DNA of 64,000 nucleotides from ZC4RG17 sp036380875 (GTDB taxonomy: Bacteria > Actinomycetota > Acidimicrobiia > Spongiisociales > ZC4RG35): assembly GCA_036380875.1 (NCBI GenBank), contig DASVDX010000070.1:1-64000 (forward strand), read 5' to 3'. Below are positions 17,362 to 28,923 of the stretch, one piece after another. A model generated the notes under the pieces. That model saw nothing but the letters and a program-made list of their open reading frames with translations, had not been told where the DNA came from and did not search any database. Within the stretch, counting starts at the first letter, position 1; each line of letters starts with the position of its first letter. The position numbers and the translations under genes were made by a program.

Positions 17362-19501
17362 AGTGGATCCGGCTCCGGCGACGTTCGAAGACGTCGTCGA
17401 AGCCTTCACCGCTCACCATCCCGACGGGGATGTGGAGTTACTCCAGCGTGCCTACGAACTGGCCGACCGAGCCCACGCCGGGCAGGTGCGGAAGACGGGA
17501 CACCCCTACATCACCCACCCGCTGGCCGTCGCCTGGCATCTCGCCCACTACGGCCTCGACGCGCCGACTATCGCCGCTGCCCTGCTCCACGACACGGTCG
17601 AGGACACCGAAGTCACCCTGGAGCAACTCGCCGCCGAGTTCGGCTCCGAGATCGCGGCCCTGATCGACGGCGTCACGAAGCTGGATCGGATCGACTACTC
17701 GTCCGTCGAGGAAGCGCAGGCCGCCACGATCCGCAAGATGGTCGTGGCCATGGCCCAGGACGTGCGCGTCCTCCTGATCAAGCTGGTCGACCGGCTCCAC
17801 AACATGCGCACGGTCTACGCCCTGCGGGAGGAGAAGCAGCGCCGAGTCGCCCGGGAGACGCTCGACGTGTACGCCCCGCTGGCTCACCGTCTCGGCGTGC
17901 AAGAGATCAAGCACGAACTCGAAGACCGGTGCTTCGCCATCCTCCATCCCGGTCCGTTCGCCGAGATCGAGCAGAAACTCGATGAGCGCGGCGTCGAGCG
18001 GAGCGTCTTCATCGAGAAGATGATCGCCGAGGTGGAGGGGATCCTGGCCGAGGCGGGCATCTCCGCCCAGGTGACCGGCCGCCCGAAGCACCACTATTCG
18101 ATCTACCGCAAGATGGTCGAGCAGAACCGACCCTTCGAGGAGATCCACGACCTCATCGGCATCCGGGTGATCACGAACAGTGTCCGGGACTGCTACGCCG
18201 CCCTCGGCCTGATCCACAGCCACTGGGTCCCCATCTCGGGGCGGTTCAAGGACTACATCGCGATGCCGAAGCTGAACCTGTACCAGAGCCTCCACACCAC
18301 TGTGGTGGGCCCGGACGGGAAGCCGCTCGAGGTGCAGTTGCGGACCGAGGAGATGCACCGCCGGGCCGAGTCGGGGATCGCCGCCCACTGGCGCTACAAG
18401 GAGGGCGGAGAGGCCACGCGCCAGCCGTGGATCGACGTGGGCGCTCTCGAGTCCGACGACCCGGCCGAGTTCCTCAACAACCTGAAGCTCGACCTGTACA
18501 AGGACGAGGTGTTCGTCCTGACGCCGGCAGGCGACGTCAAGACGCTGCCGCAGGGGGCGACGGCAGTCGACTTCGCCTACGCCGTCCACACCGAGGTGGG
18601 CCACAACTGCGTGGGGGCCCGTATCAACGGCCGGCTGATGCCCCTGTCGACCAAGCTGGCGTCGGGCGACATCGTCGAGATCATCACCTCGCGCCGGGAG
18701 ACCGGCCCCAGCCGCGACTGGCTGACGTTCGTGCGGACTTCCCGGGCCCGGTCCAAGATCAAGCAGTGGTTCCTGAAGGAGCGTCGCGACCAGGCGCTGA
18801 CCGAAGGCAAGGACCAGGTGTTCGCCTCTCTCGAGCGGGAACTCCCCGAGCTCGACCCCCATCAGCGCAACGAGCTGTTGGGCGAGGTGGCCGCCGAGCT
18901 CGGCTACCGCGAGGTCGACACCATGTTCACCAAGGTGGGCGACGGGAGCATCTCCGCCGGTGCAGTCGCGTCCCGGGCCAGCCGCATCCTCAGGCCCGAA
19001 GAGCCGGAGCGGCTGCCGCTCGTCTCGCCCCGGCGCCGCCCCCAAGAGGGACCACCGGTCATCGTGGAGGGTCTCGACGACATGCTCGTGCGCCTCGCCA
19101 AATGCTGCGAGCCGGTTCCGGGAGACCCGATCGAAGGCTTCGTCACCGTCGGCCGAGGCGTGTCGGTTCACAGGTCCGACTGCACGAACATCGACGCCCT
19201 CCGCGAGAGGCATGAGCGAATGGTGGACGTCACCTGGGCCGCCGACCAGATCACGAGCTACTCCGTCTGGATCCAGGTGGAGGCGCTGGACCGCACGCTC
19301 CTCCTGCGCGACGTGACGTCGGTGATCTCGGAGACAGGAGGCAACATCACCGCCTCCTCCACGGTCACCGGGCCCGACCGCGTGGCGATCCTCCGCTACG
19401 AGGTGGAGCTGTCGGATGCCAGCCAGCTCCCGAGGATGCTGGCGGACATCCGTGGCGTCGACGGGGTCTACGCTGCCAGGCGCATCCCGCAACCGGCCTG
19501 A
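17339..19501 (+). CDS. rel: Bifunctional (p)ppGpp synthetase/hydrolase (Rel)
   Basis: A 720-residue long RSH protein controlling the stringent response. The N-terminal HD hydrolase domain has HDTVEDT (from residue 84) and conserved KLVDRLHNMRT. The synthetase domain has GRPKHHYSIYRKM and the RFKD form of the RxKD motif (residues 302-305), the form found in bifunctional Rel/SpoT enzymes, not the ExDD of RelA. TGS (VFVLTPAGDVKTLPQGATAVDFAY), zinc-finger/helical and C-terminal ACT domains follow. Both activities should be functional. A GTG at 17363 is an alternative start that would avoid the overlap with apt. Confidence 0.95.
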   Translation: MPSSYTTEVDPAPATFEDVVEAFTAHHPDGDVELLQRAYELADRAHAGQVRKTGHPYITHPLAVAWHLAHYGLDAPTIAAALLHDTVEDTEVTLEQLAAEFGSEIAALIDGVTKLDRIDYSSVEEAQAATIRKMVVAMAQDVRVLLIKLVDRLHNMRTVYALREEKQRRVARETLDVYAPLAHRLGVQEIKHELEDRCFAILHPGPFAEIEQKLDERGVERSVFIEKMIAEVEGILAEAGISAQVTGRPKHHYSIYRKMVEQNRPFEEIHDLIGIRVITNSVRDCYAALGLIHSHWVPISGRFKDYIAMPKLNLYQSLHTTVVGPDGKPLEVQLRTEEMHRRAESGIAAHWRYKEGGEATRQPWIDVGALESDDPAEFLNNLKLDLYKDEVFVLTPAGDVKTLPQGATAVDFAYAVHTEVGHNCVGARINGRLMPLSTKLASGDIVEIITSRRETGPSRDWLTFVRTSRARSKIKQWFLKERRDQALTEGKDQVFASLERELPELDPHQRNELLGEVAAELGYREVDTMFTKVGDGSISAGAVASRASRILRPEEPERLPLVSPRRRPQEGPPVIVEGLDDMLVRLAKCCEPVPGDPIEGFVTVGRGVSVHRSDCTNIDALRERHERMVDVTWAADQITSYSVWIQVEALDRTLLLRDVTSVISETGGNITASSTVTGPDRVAILRYEVELSDASQLPRMLADIRGVDGVYAARRIPQPA

Positions 19502-19512
19502 AACATCGACCC

Positions 19513-20160
19513 GTGCTCCTGCTCACCCGGACACTCTGGTTCGCTGCTACGAACACCTACGTGCTGGCCTCCGAGGGGGGAGGATCGGCCGTGATCGTCG
19601 ACGTCCCTCCCGACCCATCGGCCGTCCTCGAGGCTCTCCGTGAACACGACCTGTCGGCGGCGGCTCTGCTCGTCACCCACGGACACGTCGATCATGTCGG
19701 CGGGGCCGGGGTCGTGGCCGAGGCCACCGGCGCCTACGCCTATGTCCATCCGGACGACGACTTCCTCACCGACGCCCCCGAGGAACAGCTTCGGAGGCTG
19801 TTCGGGATGGTGCCTCCCGGCGACTACCGCCCGCCGGCGGAGCGCGTGTACCTGGCCCACGGGCAGAAGCACACCCTGGCCGGCATCACCTTCGAAGTCG
19901 TGCACACGCCGGGGCACACCCCGGGCCATTGCTGCTTCCTGGTCGAGGAGGAGGGGATCCTCTTCTCCGGCGACCAGCTCTTCGCCGGATCGATCGGGCG
20001 CACCGACCTGCCGGGAGGCGACCTGAACGCGCTGGCGGAGTCCATGCGGTCGCGCGTGATGACCCTCCCCGACGAAGTCCGCGTCTTGCCCGGTCACGGC
20101 CCGGAGACGACGATCGGGGAGGAACGTCGCAGCAACCCGTTCCGGCATCTCTGGTCCTGA
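19513..20160 (+). CDS. Metallo-beta-lactamase-fold hydrolase (glyoxalase II-like)
   Basis: A 215-residue single-domain metallohydrolase. The metal motif THGHVDHVGG supplies His 56, His 58, Asp 60 and His 61, followed by TPGHTPGH, a bridging Asp in FSGDQLF and a last His in LPGHGP. It resembles the YcbL/Rv2581c group of hydroxyacylglutathione-hydrolase-like proteins that sit between rel and hisS in actinobacteria. The physiological thioester is unknown. GTG start. Confidence 0.85.
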   Translation: MLLLTRTLWFAATNTYVLASEGGGSAVIVDVPPDPSAVLEALREHDLSAAALLVTHGHVDHVGGAGVVAEATGAYAYVHPDDDFLTDAPEEQLRRLFGMVPPGDYRPPAERVYLAHGQKHTLAGITFEVVHTPGHTPGHCCFLVEEEGILFSGDQLFAGSIGRTDLPGGDLNALAESMRSRVMTLPDEVRVLPGHGPETTIGEERRSNPFRHLWS

Positions 20161-20194
20161 CCGCTTTCGCCGACGCCTCTCACGCTGCCATTCT

Positions 20195-20200
20195 TAGGTT
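20195..20200 (+). promoter_or_regulatory. -10 box for hisS (leaderless-type)
   Basis: TAGGTT followed by exactly 6 nt and the hisS ATG. No Shine-Dalgarno lies between, so a leaderless mRNA is likely. Confidence 0.5.
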
Positions 20201-20206
20201 CCGCTC

Positions 20207-21553
20207 ATGACGATCACGCCCTCGACTCCCGCCGGCACGCTCGAGTTGCTGCCTGCCGAACAGGCGATCCACGACGCCATGCTCGACAAGATCCGGCGCG
20301 GCTTTCGGCGGTTCGGCTTCCCGGCGATCGAGACTCCGGTGTTCGAACGAGCCGACGTGCTCTTGACGAAGACCGGGGGAGAGACCGAACGCCAGGTCTA
20401 CTTCGTCCAATCGGCCGGGTCGCTCGAGGCGGGCGAGCCGCCCGATCTGGCGCTCCGCTTCGACCTCACCGTGCCGCTGGCCCGCTACGTCGCCGAGCAC
20501 GAGCACGACCTGGTGTTCCCGTTCCGGCGCTCCCAGATCCAGCGCGTCTACCGGGGTGAGCGCCCCCAACGAGGCCGTTACCGGGAGTTCTATCAGTGCG
20601 ACATCGACGTCATCGATCGTGATGAGCTGTCTTTGCGTCACGACGCCGAAGTGGCGGCCGCGGCAATCGCCATCCTCGAGGATCTCGACATCGGCTCCGT
20701 GACCCTGCGCTTGAACAGTCGCAAGCTGATGCGCCGCCTGTTGGAAGAGGTGGGCGTCACCGCAGAGGAAGCCCAGACCGAGGTCCTGCGGGAGATCGAC
20801 AAACTCGAGAAGAAGGGCGTCGACGCCGTCCGGAAGTCTCTCCTCGATTCCGGGATGTCCCCGGAATCGGTCTCCCGCCTCATCGAATGGACCACCATCT
20901 CCGCCTCCGGCGTGGCGGACATCGAAGCGGCCCTGGCTTCCCTTCCCGTGAGGGCCGAGGCGGAAGCCGCCGAGCTGGCGGAAGTCTCGCGCACCATGGC
21001 CGCCCTCGGCGTTTCAGAGGAGTCCTTCGCCCTCGACCTGTCTATCGCCCGCGGCCTCGATTACTACACCGGAACCGTCTACGAGACCCGGCTCGACGAC
21101 CACCCCGAACTGGGCAGCATCTGCTCGGGCGGCCGATACGACGACCTGGCCGGCCAGTACACGACCACGCGGCTCCCGGGCGTGGGGATCTCCATCGGCT
21201 TCACCCGCCTCTTCTGGCAGCTCCGGGAGGCGGGGCTGCTTCCCCAGGGCACCTCCGCCGTGCCCGTCAGCGTGGCCCTCTTGTCCGACGCCGATCTCGA
21301 GTACTCGTTGGGGATCGCCGACCGGCTCCGCCGGGCCGGCATCGCCACCGAAACCCAGATGACCGCAGCCCGCCTGGGCAAACAATTGAAGGCAGCCGAC
21401 CGACGAGGCTGCACCCTCGTCTTGATCGCTGGGGAGTCCGAGCGGGACCGGAACACCGTCGCTGTCCGCGACTTGGCCCGCGGGGAGCAAGTCGAGGTCG
21501 ACCTCGACAACCTCGTCGACCACGTCACTCGTCGTTTGGCCCAGGAGCCCTGA
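20207..21553 (+). CDS. hisS: Histidyl-tRNA synthetase
   Basis: A 448-residue class II synthetase. Motif 2 is visible in SQIQRVYRGERPQRGRYREFYQCDID, the histidine-specific HisA motif in ARGLDYYTGTVYE, and motif 3 in GVGISIGFTRLF. The C-terminal anticodon-binding domain follows (VSVALLSDADLEYSLGIADRLRRAG). Lies between the rel-MBL block and aspS, the usual actinobacterial order. Confidence 0.95.
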   Translation: MTITPSTPAGTLELLPAEQAIHDAMLDKIRRGFRRFGFPAIETPVFERADVLLTKTGGETERQVYFVQSAGSLEAGEPPDLALRFDLTVPLARYVAEHEHDLVFPFRRSQIQRVYRGERPQRGRYREFYQCDIDVIDRDELSLRHDAEVAAAAIAILEDLDIGSVTLRLNSRKLMRRLLEEVGVTAEEAQTEVLREIDKLEKKGVDAVRKSLLDSGMSPESVSRLIEWTTISASGVADIEAALASLPVRAEAEAAELAEVSRTMAALGVSEESFALDLSIARGLDYYTGTVYETRLDDHPELGSICSGGRYDDLAGQYTTTRLPGVGISIGFTRLFWQLREAGLLPQGTSAVPVSVALLSDADLEYSLGIADRLRRAGIATETQMTAARLGKQLKAADRRGCTLVLIAGESERDRNTVAVRDLARGEQVEVDLDNLVDHVTRRLAQEP

Positions 21554-21559
21554 ATTCGA

Positions 21560-23335
21560 ATGAGATACAGAACGCATTTCACCACCGAGCTCGGAACCGG
21601 CCTGGTCGGCGAGCGTGTGCGGGTGGCCGGGTGGGTGGCCCGCCGCCGCGACCACGGGGGCATCGCCTTTCTCGACATCCGCGACGGGAAGGGCATCGTC
21701 CAGGTCGTGGTCGACCCTGCCAGGCTCCCGCACGTCGACGACCTTCGTATGGAGTACACGGTCACGATCGAAGGGGAAGTGACCGCCCGCCCCGAGGGGA
21801 CCGTCAATCCGGAGCTGGTGACCGGCGAGATCGAAATCCAGGCATCCGAGCTCGAGATCCTCTCGCCCTCGGAGCCTCTGCCGTTCATGCTCGACGACCG
21901 GGTGGAGATCGACGAGCGGCTCCGCCTGCAGTACCGCTACCTCGACCTGCGCCGCCCCCGTATGGCAGCGAACCTGCGGGCGCGCTCCCGGGCGACGGCC
22001 GCCATCCGACGGAGCCTCGACGAGCTGGGTTTCCTCGAGGTCGAAACTCCTACGCTCGTCCGGTCGACTCCGGAAGGCGCCCGGGACATGCTCGTTCCCT
22101 CCCGACTGCGGCAGGGAGAGTTCTACGCATTGCCCCAGTCGCCACAGCTGTTCAAGCAGCTCCTGATGATCGCCGGGGTCGAGCGCTACTTCCAGATCGC
22201 CCGCTGCTACCGGGACGAGGACTTCCGGGCGGATCGACAAGTCGAGTTCACCCAGCTCGACCTCGAGGGCTCGTTCTGGGAGGCCGAAGACGTCCAAGCC
22301 GCCATCGAGGTGGCCCTCGTGGCCGCCACCGAGGAGATCCGTGGCGTCGAGATCCCCCGTCCGTTCCCCCGGCTCACGTGGCGCGAGGCGATGGAGCGCT
22401 TCGGCACCGACAAGCCCGACCTCCGGTTCGGGATGGAGATAGTGGACCTGTCGGATCTCTTCCGATCCACCGAGTTCGGCGTCTTCGCCTCCGTGCTCGG
22501 AGAAGGGGGGACGATCCGAGGGATCAACGCCGGAGAACGCGAGCTCTCCCGGGCCGATGCCGACAGCCTCGTCGAGCGGGCCAAGCAACTCGGCGGGAAA
22601 GGCCTCGTGTGGATGCAGGTGGAGGCGGATGGGAACCTGCGGTCACCCGTCGCCAAGTTCCTCTCCGACCCGGAGAGAGCCGGCCTGCTCGAACGTCTGG
22701 AGGCCAAGCCCGGCGAGGTGCTGCTCATCGCCGCCGACCGCTGGAAGACGGCTCTGGAGGTGCTCGGCGGCCTCCGCAACGACCTCGGCCGACCCAGGGG
22801 CCACGACGAGCTCGCTTTCCTGTGGGTGACCGACTTCCCGATGTTCGAAGAAGAAGAGGACGGCAGGCTCACCTTCAGCCACCATCCCTTCACCATGCCG
22901 CAGTCGGTAGAGGAAATGCGGCGATCGCCGGAGACGGCGCTGGCCCAGGCCTACGACGTGGTGTTGAACGGCGTCGAGCTCGGCTCCGGCTCGATCAGGA
23001 TCCACGACCCCGAGATCCAGCGCCAAGTGTTCGAGATCCTCGGTATCGACCGCGAAAGTGCCGAGCGGCGCTTCGGGTGGTTCCTCGAGGCCCTGAATTA
23101 CGGCACACCGCCTCACGGCGGTTTCGCCTTCGGCATCGATCGCCTCGTCATGGTCCTCCAGGGAGAGAGCTCGATCCGGGAGGTCATGCCCTTCCCGAAG
23201 ACGCAGACGGGTGTGGACCCGCTCACCTCGGCGCCGGCGCCGGTCGAAGAGTCGCAGCTCGCCGAGCTCGGCATCCAACTGCGACCCGAGGTGGCAGCCG
23301 CTCACGCCGAAGCGGAGTCGCAGGCACAGGAGTGA
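21560..23335 (+). CDS. aspS: Aspartyl-tRNA synthetase (bacterial type with GAD domain)
   Basis: A 591-residue class IIb synthetase. The N-terminal OB fold (VRVAGWVARRRDHGGIAFLDIRD) recognises the anticodon. Motif 2 is FQIARCYRDEDFRADRQVEFTQLD, the bacterial GAD insertion occupies roughly residues 285-420, and motif 3 is the glycine-rich GGFAFGIDRLVM. Whether it also charges Asn-tRNA depends on the presence of GatCAB elsewhere, which cannot be judged here. Confidence 0.95.
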   Translation: MRYRTHFTTELGTGLVGERVRVAGWVARRRDHGGIAFLDIRDGKGIVQVVVDPARLPHVDDLRMEYTVTIEGEVTARPEGTVNPELVTGEIEIQASELEILSPSEPLPFMLDDRVEIDERLRLQYRYLDLRRPRMAANLRARSRATAAIRRSLDELGFLEVETPTLVRSTPEGARDMLVPSRLRQGEFYALPQSPQLFKQLLMIAGVERYFQIARCYRDEDFRADRQVEFTQLDLEGSFWEAEDVQAAIEVALVAATEEIRGVEIPRPFPRLTWREAMERFGTDKPDLRFGMEIVDLSDLFRSTEFGVFASVLGEGGTIRGINAGERELSRADADSLVERAKQLGGKGLVWMQVEADGNLRSPVAKFLSDPERAGLLERLEAKPGEVLLIAADRWKTALEVLGGLRNDLGRPRGHDELAFLWVTDFPMFEEEEDGRLTFSHHPFTMPQSVEEMRRSPETALAQAYDVVLNGVELGSGSIRIHDPEIQRQVFEILGIDRESAERRFGWFLEALNYGTPPHGGFAFGIDRLVMVLQGESSIREVMPFPKTQTGVDPLTSAPAPVEESQLAELGIQLRPEVAAAHAEAESQAQE

Positions 23336-24261
23336 CGGCCGCTCCTTTCGACCAGGTCGAACAGGAAGTGATAGGCCACTACGCGGCCGGTGACTATCGA
23401 GCCGCTCTCGCCGTCCTCGACCGATCTGGTCCGAACCTCCCCGGCCAGTGGGAGCGCGTGGCCTACTGGCGGGCCTGCCTCCTGGCCCGCTCCGGGCACA
23501 CGGAGGAAGCCGTCGATGTGCTGACCCAGGCGTTCGAGGCGGGCGCCTGGTGGTCGCCACGCCTCTTGGAGCTCGAAGCCGATCTGGATCCCTTGTGGGA
23601 GCACCCCGCCTACCGGCCGCTCCTCGAGAAGATGGAGGAGCGCCGGCGCCGCTGGCGACCCCGAGTCACGGGGCTGTATGTGGGAGGTGTCGGAGGCGGC
23701 TGGCCGTTCCTGGGCCTCCACGGCCGCAATCAGATCTTCGAGACCGACGCCGCCCGGATCACCGGCGCCCTGGGAGAGGGATGGGAGGTGGCCGTCCCCG
23801 AATCGAGCCAGCGGATCGCGTCTGACGGGCCGGTGTGGGACGACGCCGGTGGCTGCTGTGACCAGGTCCTCGCCGTCGCCGACGCCCTGTGGCCCGACCG
23901 CCCGTTCGTGCTCGGAGGCTTCTCCCAGGGTGGGAGGCGGGCCCTCCAGATCGGGCTGCGCCACGGGCAGCGGATCCCTGCCGTCCTCGCCGTGTCCCCG
24001 ATGTTGCTCCGGGGCAGTGAGATCGCCGAGGTGATCGAATGGCTCGGCCATCCGCCCTGGCCCCTCGTAGCGATAGTGGCAGGCGAGGAAGATCCGGCCA
24101 CTCGCGGCGTGGCGACGGTGGTTCGCCACCTCGAAGAGGAGGGGATCGAGACGATCGTCGAACTGGTCGCCGATTCCGGGCACCGTTGGCTCGAGCCCCC
24201 GCGCCGTGTCCTGGCCGCGCTGGCGACACGTATCGCCGAGCGAGCCACCCAGTCGGATTGA
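23332..24261 (+). CDS. Alpha/beta-hydrolase with N-terminal TPR-like region, function unknown
   Basis: A 309-residue protein starting at a GTG that overlaps the aspS stop as GTGA; a much longer in-frame reading upstream is an artefact over hisS and aspS. Residues 1-100 look like a short tetratricopeptide-type helical region (YAAGDYRAALAVLD, ACLLARSGHTEEAVDVLTQAF). Residues 110-300 form an alpha/beta-hydrolase with a plausible complete triad: Ser 188 in GGFSQGG, Asp 244 in AGEEDP and His 274 in DSGHRW. The fold resembles phospholipase/carboxylesterase enzymes. Cytoplasmic, with no signal peptide. Substrate unknown. Confidence 0.75.
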   Translation: MTAAPFDQVEQEVIGHYAAGDYRAALAVLDRSGPNLPGQWERVAYWRACLLARSGHTEEAVDVLTQAFEAGAWWSPRLLELEADLDPLWEHPAYRPLLEKMEERRRRWRPRVTGLYVGGVGGGWPFLGLHGRNQIFETDAARITGALGEGWEVAVPESSQRIASDGPVWDDAGGCCDQVLAVADALWPDRPFVLGGFSQGGRRALQIGLRHGQRIPAVLAVSPMLLRGSEIAEVIEWLGHPPWPLVAIVAGEEDPATRGVATVVRHLEEEGIETIVELVADSGHRWLEPPRRVLAALATRIAERATQSD

Positions 24262-24274
24262 GGGACCGCCCCGG

Positions 24275-24280
24275 TACCCT
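24275..24280 (+). promoter_or_regulatory. Candidate -10 box for rarA
   Basis: TACCCT ends 10 nt before the rarA ATG at 24291, with no ribosome-binding site between, again implying a very short leader. Confidence 0.4.
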
Positions 24281-24290
24281 CGACGCAGAC

Positions 24291-25631
24291 ATGGACGACC
24301 TGTTCGCCGCCCGGGCGGAACAAAACCTCGAGTCGGTGGCTCCCCTCGCCACACGCATGCGCCCCCGCAACCTGGACGAGGTGGTAGGACAGCCCGCCTT
24401 GCTCGCGCCCGGAGCGGCGTTCCGGCGGGTGGTGGAGTCCGGCAACCCGGTCTCGATGATCCTCTGGGGCCCGCCCGGAACCGGAAAGACCACCCTTGCC
24501 CGCCTCGTCGCCCATCACACGGCAGCCGCCTTCGAGACGCTGTCAGCCACGTCCGCCGGCGTCAAGGACGTGCGCGAGGTGCTGAGCCGGGCTCGCCAGC
24601 GCCTGGAGATGGACGAGAAGCGCACCGTGCTGTTCCTCGACGAGATCCACCGGTTCTCGAAGAACCAGCAGGACGCTCTCCTTCCGGGAGTGGAGGACGG
24701 CACCATCGTCCTTATCGGGGCGACGACCGAGAACCCCTTCTTCGAGGTCAACAGCCCGCTGATCTCCCGGTCCACCCTCTTCCGCCTCGAACCCCTGGAG
24801 CCCGAGCATCTCGAAGCCTTGATCGACCGGGCGATGACCGACCGGGAGCGAGGGCTCGGCGGCCGCAACCTGAAGATCGATCCCGAGGCGAGAGCGGCCC
24901 TGGCTCGACGTACCGGAGGCGACGCCCGACTGTCCCTCAACACCCTGGAGGTGGCCGCCACCTTGGCGGAGGGCAGGGGCTCCGCCACGGTCGAGACCGA
25001 AGACGTAGAAGAGGCGTTGCAGCGCCGGATCGTTCGTTACGACAAGGCCGGCGACGTCCACTACGACGTCATCTCCGCCTTCATCAAGAGCCTCCGCGGT
25101 TCCGACCCGGACGCCGCCGTGTACTGGCTGCATCTCATGCTCGAGGGCGGCGAGGACCCCGAGTTCATCGCCCGGCGGATGGTGATCTTCGCCTCCGAGG
25201 ACGTCGGCCTGGCCGACAACCGAGCTCTCGAAGTGGCCGTGGCAGCGGCCCACGCCCTCGCTTTCGTCGGTTTGCCCGAGGCGGCATTCGCCCTGACCCA
25301 CGCTGCCCTGTACCTGGCGACCGCCCCGAAGTCGAACTCGGTGACCACCACGATGGCTGCGGCCAGAAAGGCGGTGCGGGAAGGTCCTGCCCCTGTCGTG
25401 CCTCCCCATCTGCGCGACGCCCACTACCCGGGGGCGGGCGAGATCGGCCACGGCGAGGGTTATCGGTACCCCCACGACTACCCGGGCCACATCGTCGACC
25501 AGCGCTACTGGCCGGAGGGCCAGGAGCCGCTCACCCTGTATCGCCCCAGCCGGCAGGGAGCGGAGAAGGCCCGGGCGGAGTGGTTCGCGGAGCTGGAGGC
25601 GTCGATAGGCCGAAAGCGGAACCGGGAGTGA
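24291..25631 (+). CDS. rarA: Replication-associated recombination protein RarA (MgsA), AAA+ ATPase
   Basis: A 446-residue clamp-loader-like ATPase acting at stalled forks. Walker A is WGPPGTGKTT (GPPGTGKTT at 60-68), Walker B LFLDEIHRF (DEIH 117-120), sensor 1 IGATTENP. The C-terminal tetramerisation region (YDVISAFIKSLRGSDPDAAVYWL, ASEDVGLAD) is typical. The ATG at 24291 gives the standard N-terminus; upstream in-frame codons overlap the previous gene. rarA before alaS is the conserved actinobacterial arrangement. Confidence 0.94.
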   Translation: MDDLFAARAEQNLESVAPLATRMRPRNLDEVVGQPALLAPGAAFRRVVESGNPVSMILWGPPGTGKTTLARLVAHHTAAAFETLSATSAGVKDVREVLSRARQRLEMDEKRTVLFLDEIHRFSKNQQDALLPGVEDGTIVLIGATTENPFFEVNSPLISRSTLFRLEPLEPEHLEALIDRAMTDRERGLGGRNLKIDPEARAALARRTGGDARLSLNTLEVAATLAEGRGSATVETEDVEEALQRRIVRYDKAGDVHYDVISAFIKSLRGSDPDAAVYWLHLMLEGGEDPEFIARRMVIFASEDVGLADNRALEVAVAAAHALAFVGLPEAAFALTHAALYLATAPKSNSVTTTMAAARKAVREGPAPVVPPHLRDAHYPGAGEIGHGEGYRYPHDYPGHIVDQRYWPEGQEPLTLYRPSRQGAEKARAEWFAELEASIGRKRNRE

Positions 25632-25637
25632 GTCGGC

Positions 25638-25643
25638 TACCCT
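25638..25643 (+). promoter_or_regulatory. -10 box for the 57-aa protein (leaderless-type)
   Basis: TACCCT followed by 7 nt and an ATG. The match to the spacing seen at hisS, efp, apt and aroC supports the downstream small gene being real. Confidence 0.45.
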
Positions 25644-25650
25644 TCCCCGC

Positions 25651-25824
25651 ATGCTCGATCGGTTGTGGTGGTTCGCCACTGGGCTCCTGGCGGGGGGCCT
25701 CGTCACCGTTCGCGCGTTGCGCCGCAAGCCGACCCCGGCCGACCTGAGACGAGCAGCGGCGTACACCGGCGCCGATATCCTCGAACTCGCCGCTCGAGCT
25801 ATCCGGCCGCCTCGCCGCCGCTGA
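25651..25824 (+). CDS. Small single-span membrane protein, 57 aa, function unknown
   Basis: A 57-codon reading frame filling the gap between rarA and alaS. It begins MLDRLWWFATGLLAGGLVTV, one transmembrane helix with a WW interface pair, followed by a basic, helical cytoplasmic tail (RALRRKPTPADLRRAAAYTG) and ends PPRRR. A TACCCT -10 box lies 7 nt upstream of the ATG. Small membrane proteins are commonly annotated at this position between rarA and alaS in actinobacteria, but I cannot assign a family or role. Confidence 0.6.
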   Translation: MLDRLWWFATGLLAGGLVTVRALRRKPTPADLRRAAAYTGADILELAARAIRPPRRR

Positions 25825-25876
25825 GCCCCTGCGGCATCGCACCCAGCGCCCTACCGACCACCACATAGACGAACTG

Positions 25877-28509
<2,633 letters not shown>

Positions 28510-28510
<1 letters not shown>

Positions 28511-28923
28511 TGGGCAGGGTCCTGGCGGTCGACCCGGGCACCACCCGAGTCGGGCTGGCGATCAGCGATCCCCTGGGGCTCACCGCCCAGCCGCTCGAGG
28601 TCGTGCCCGCCGACTCGGCGGTCGAACACGTGGCCCGACTGTGTGAGGAGCTCGACGTCGAGGAGGTCATCGTCGGGCTGCCCGTCACCGAGAAAGGCGA
28701 GGAGAAGGAATCGGCTGTCATGGCTCGCAGAATGGCCGCCGACATCGAGTCCGCAACCGGTCTGGTCGTGACTACTGTCGACGAGCGCTACACCACGCGA
28801 ATTGCTGACTCAGTGATGCTCGAAGCCGGTACCAGACGACGAAAGCGGCGGAGCGCCGTCGACAAGGTCGCCGCCGCCGTGCTGCTCCGCGGCTACCTCG
28901 ATCGTCGTGGAGAAGCAAGGTGA
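28510..28923 (+). CDS. ruvX: YqgF/RuvX family RNase H-fold nuclease
   Basis: A 137-residue protein beginning MGRVLAVDPGTTRVGLAISDP, the RNase H-like catalytic start of the YqgF family, with VIVGLPV and VDERYTTR and a final SAVDKVAAAVLLRGYLD. Family members process the 5' end of 16S rRNA precursor and were also proposed as alternative resolvases. The ATG overlaps the alaS stop (TGATG), and mltG follows, the standard alaS-yqgF-mltG order. Confidence 0.92.

Noticed and set aside
17438..19492. A 684-codon minus-strand open frame opposite rel
   Set aside because: Mirror of rel; no start context and no recognisable domains.
20887..23331. In-frame upstream extension of the alpha/beta-hydrolase across hisS and aspS (frame of 1124 codons)
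   Set aside because: The first ~815 codons are low-complexity Arg/Pro/Gly-rich sequence overlapping two verified synthetase genes; the GTGA overlap at 23332 gives a sensible start.
25825..25876. A T-box or other leader RNA before alaS
   Set aside because: The gap is 52 bp, too short for a T-box, and shows no specifier or terminator-like hairpin.
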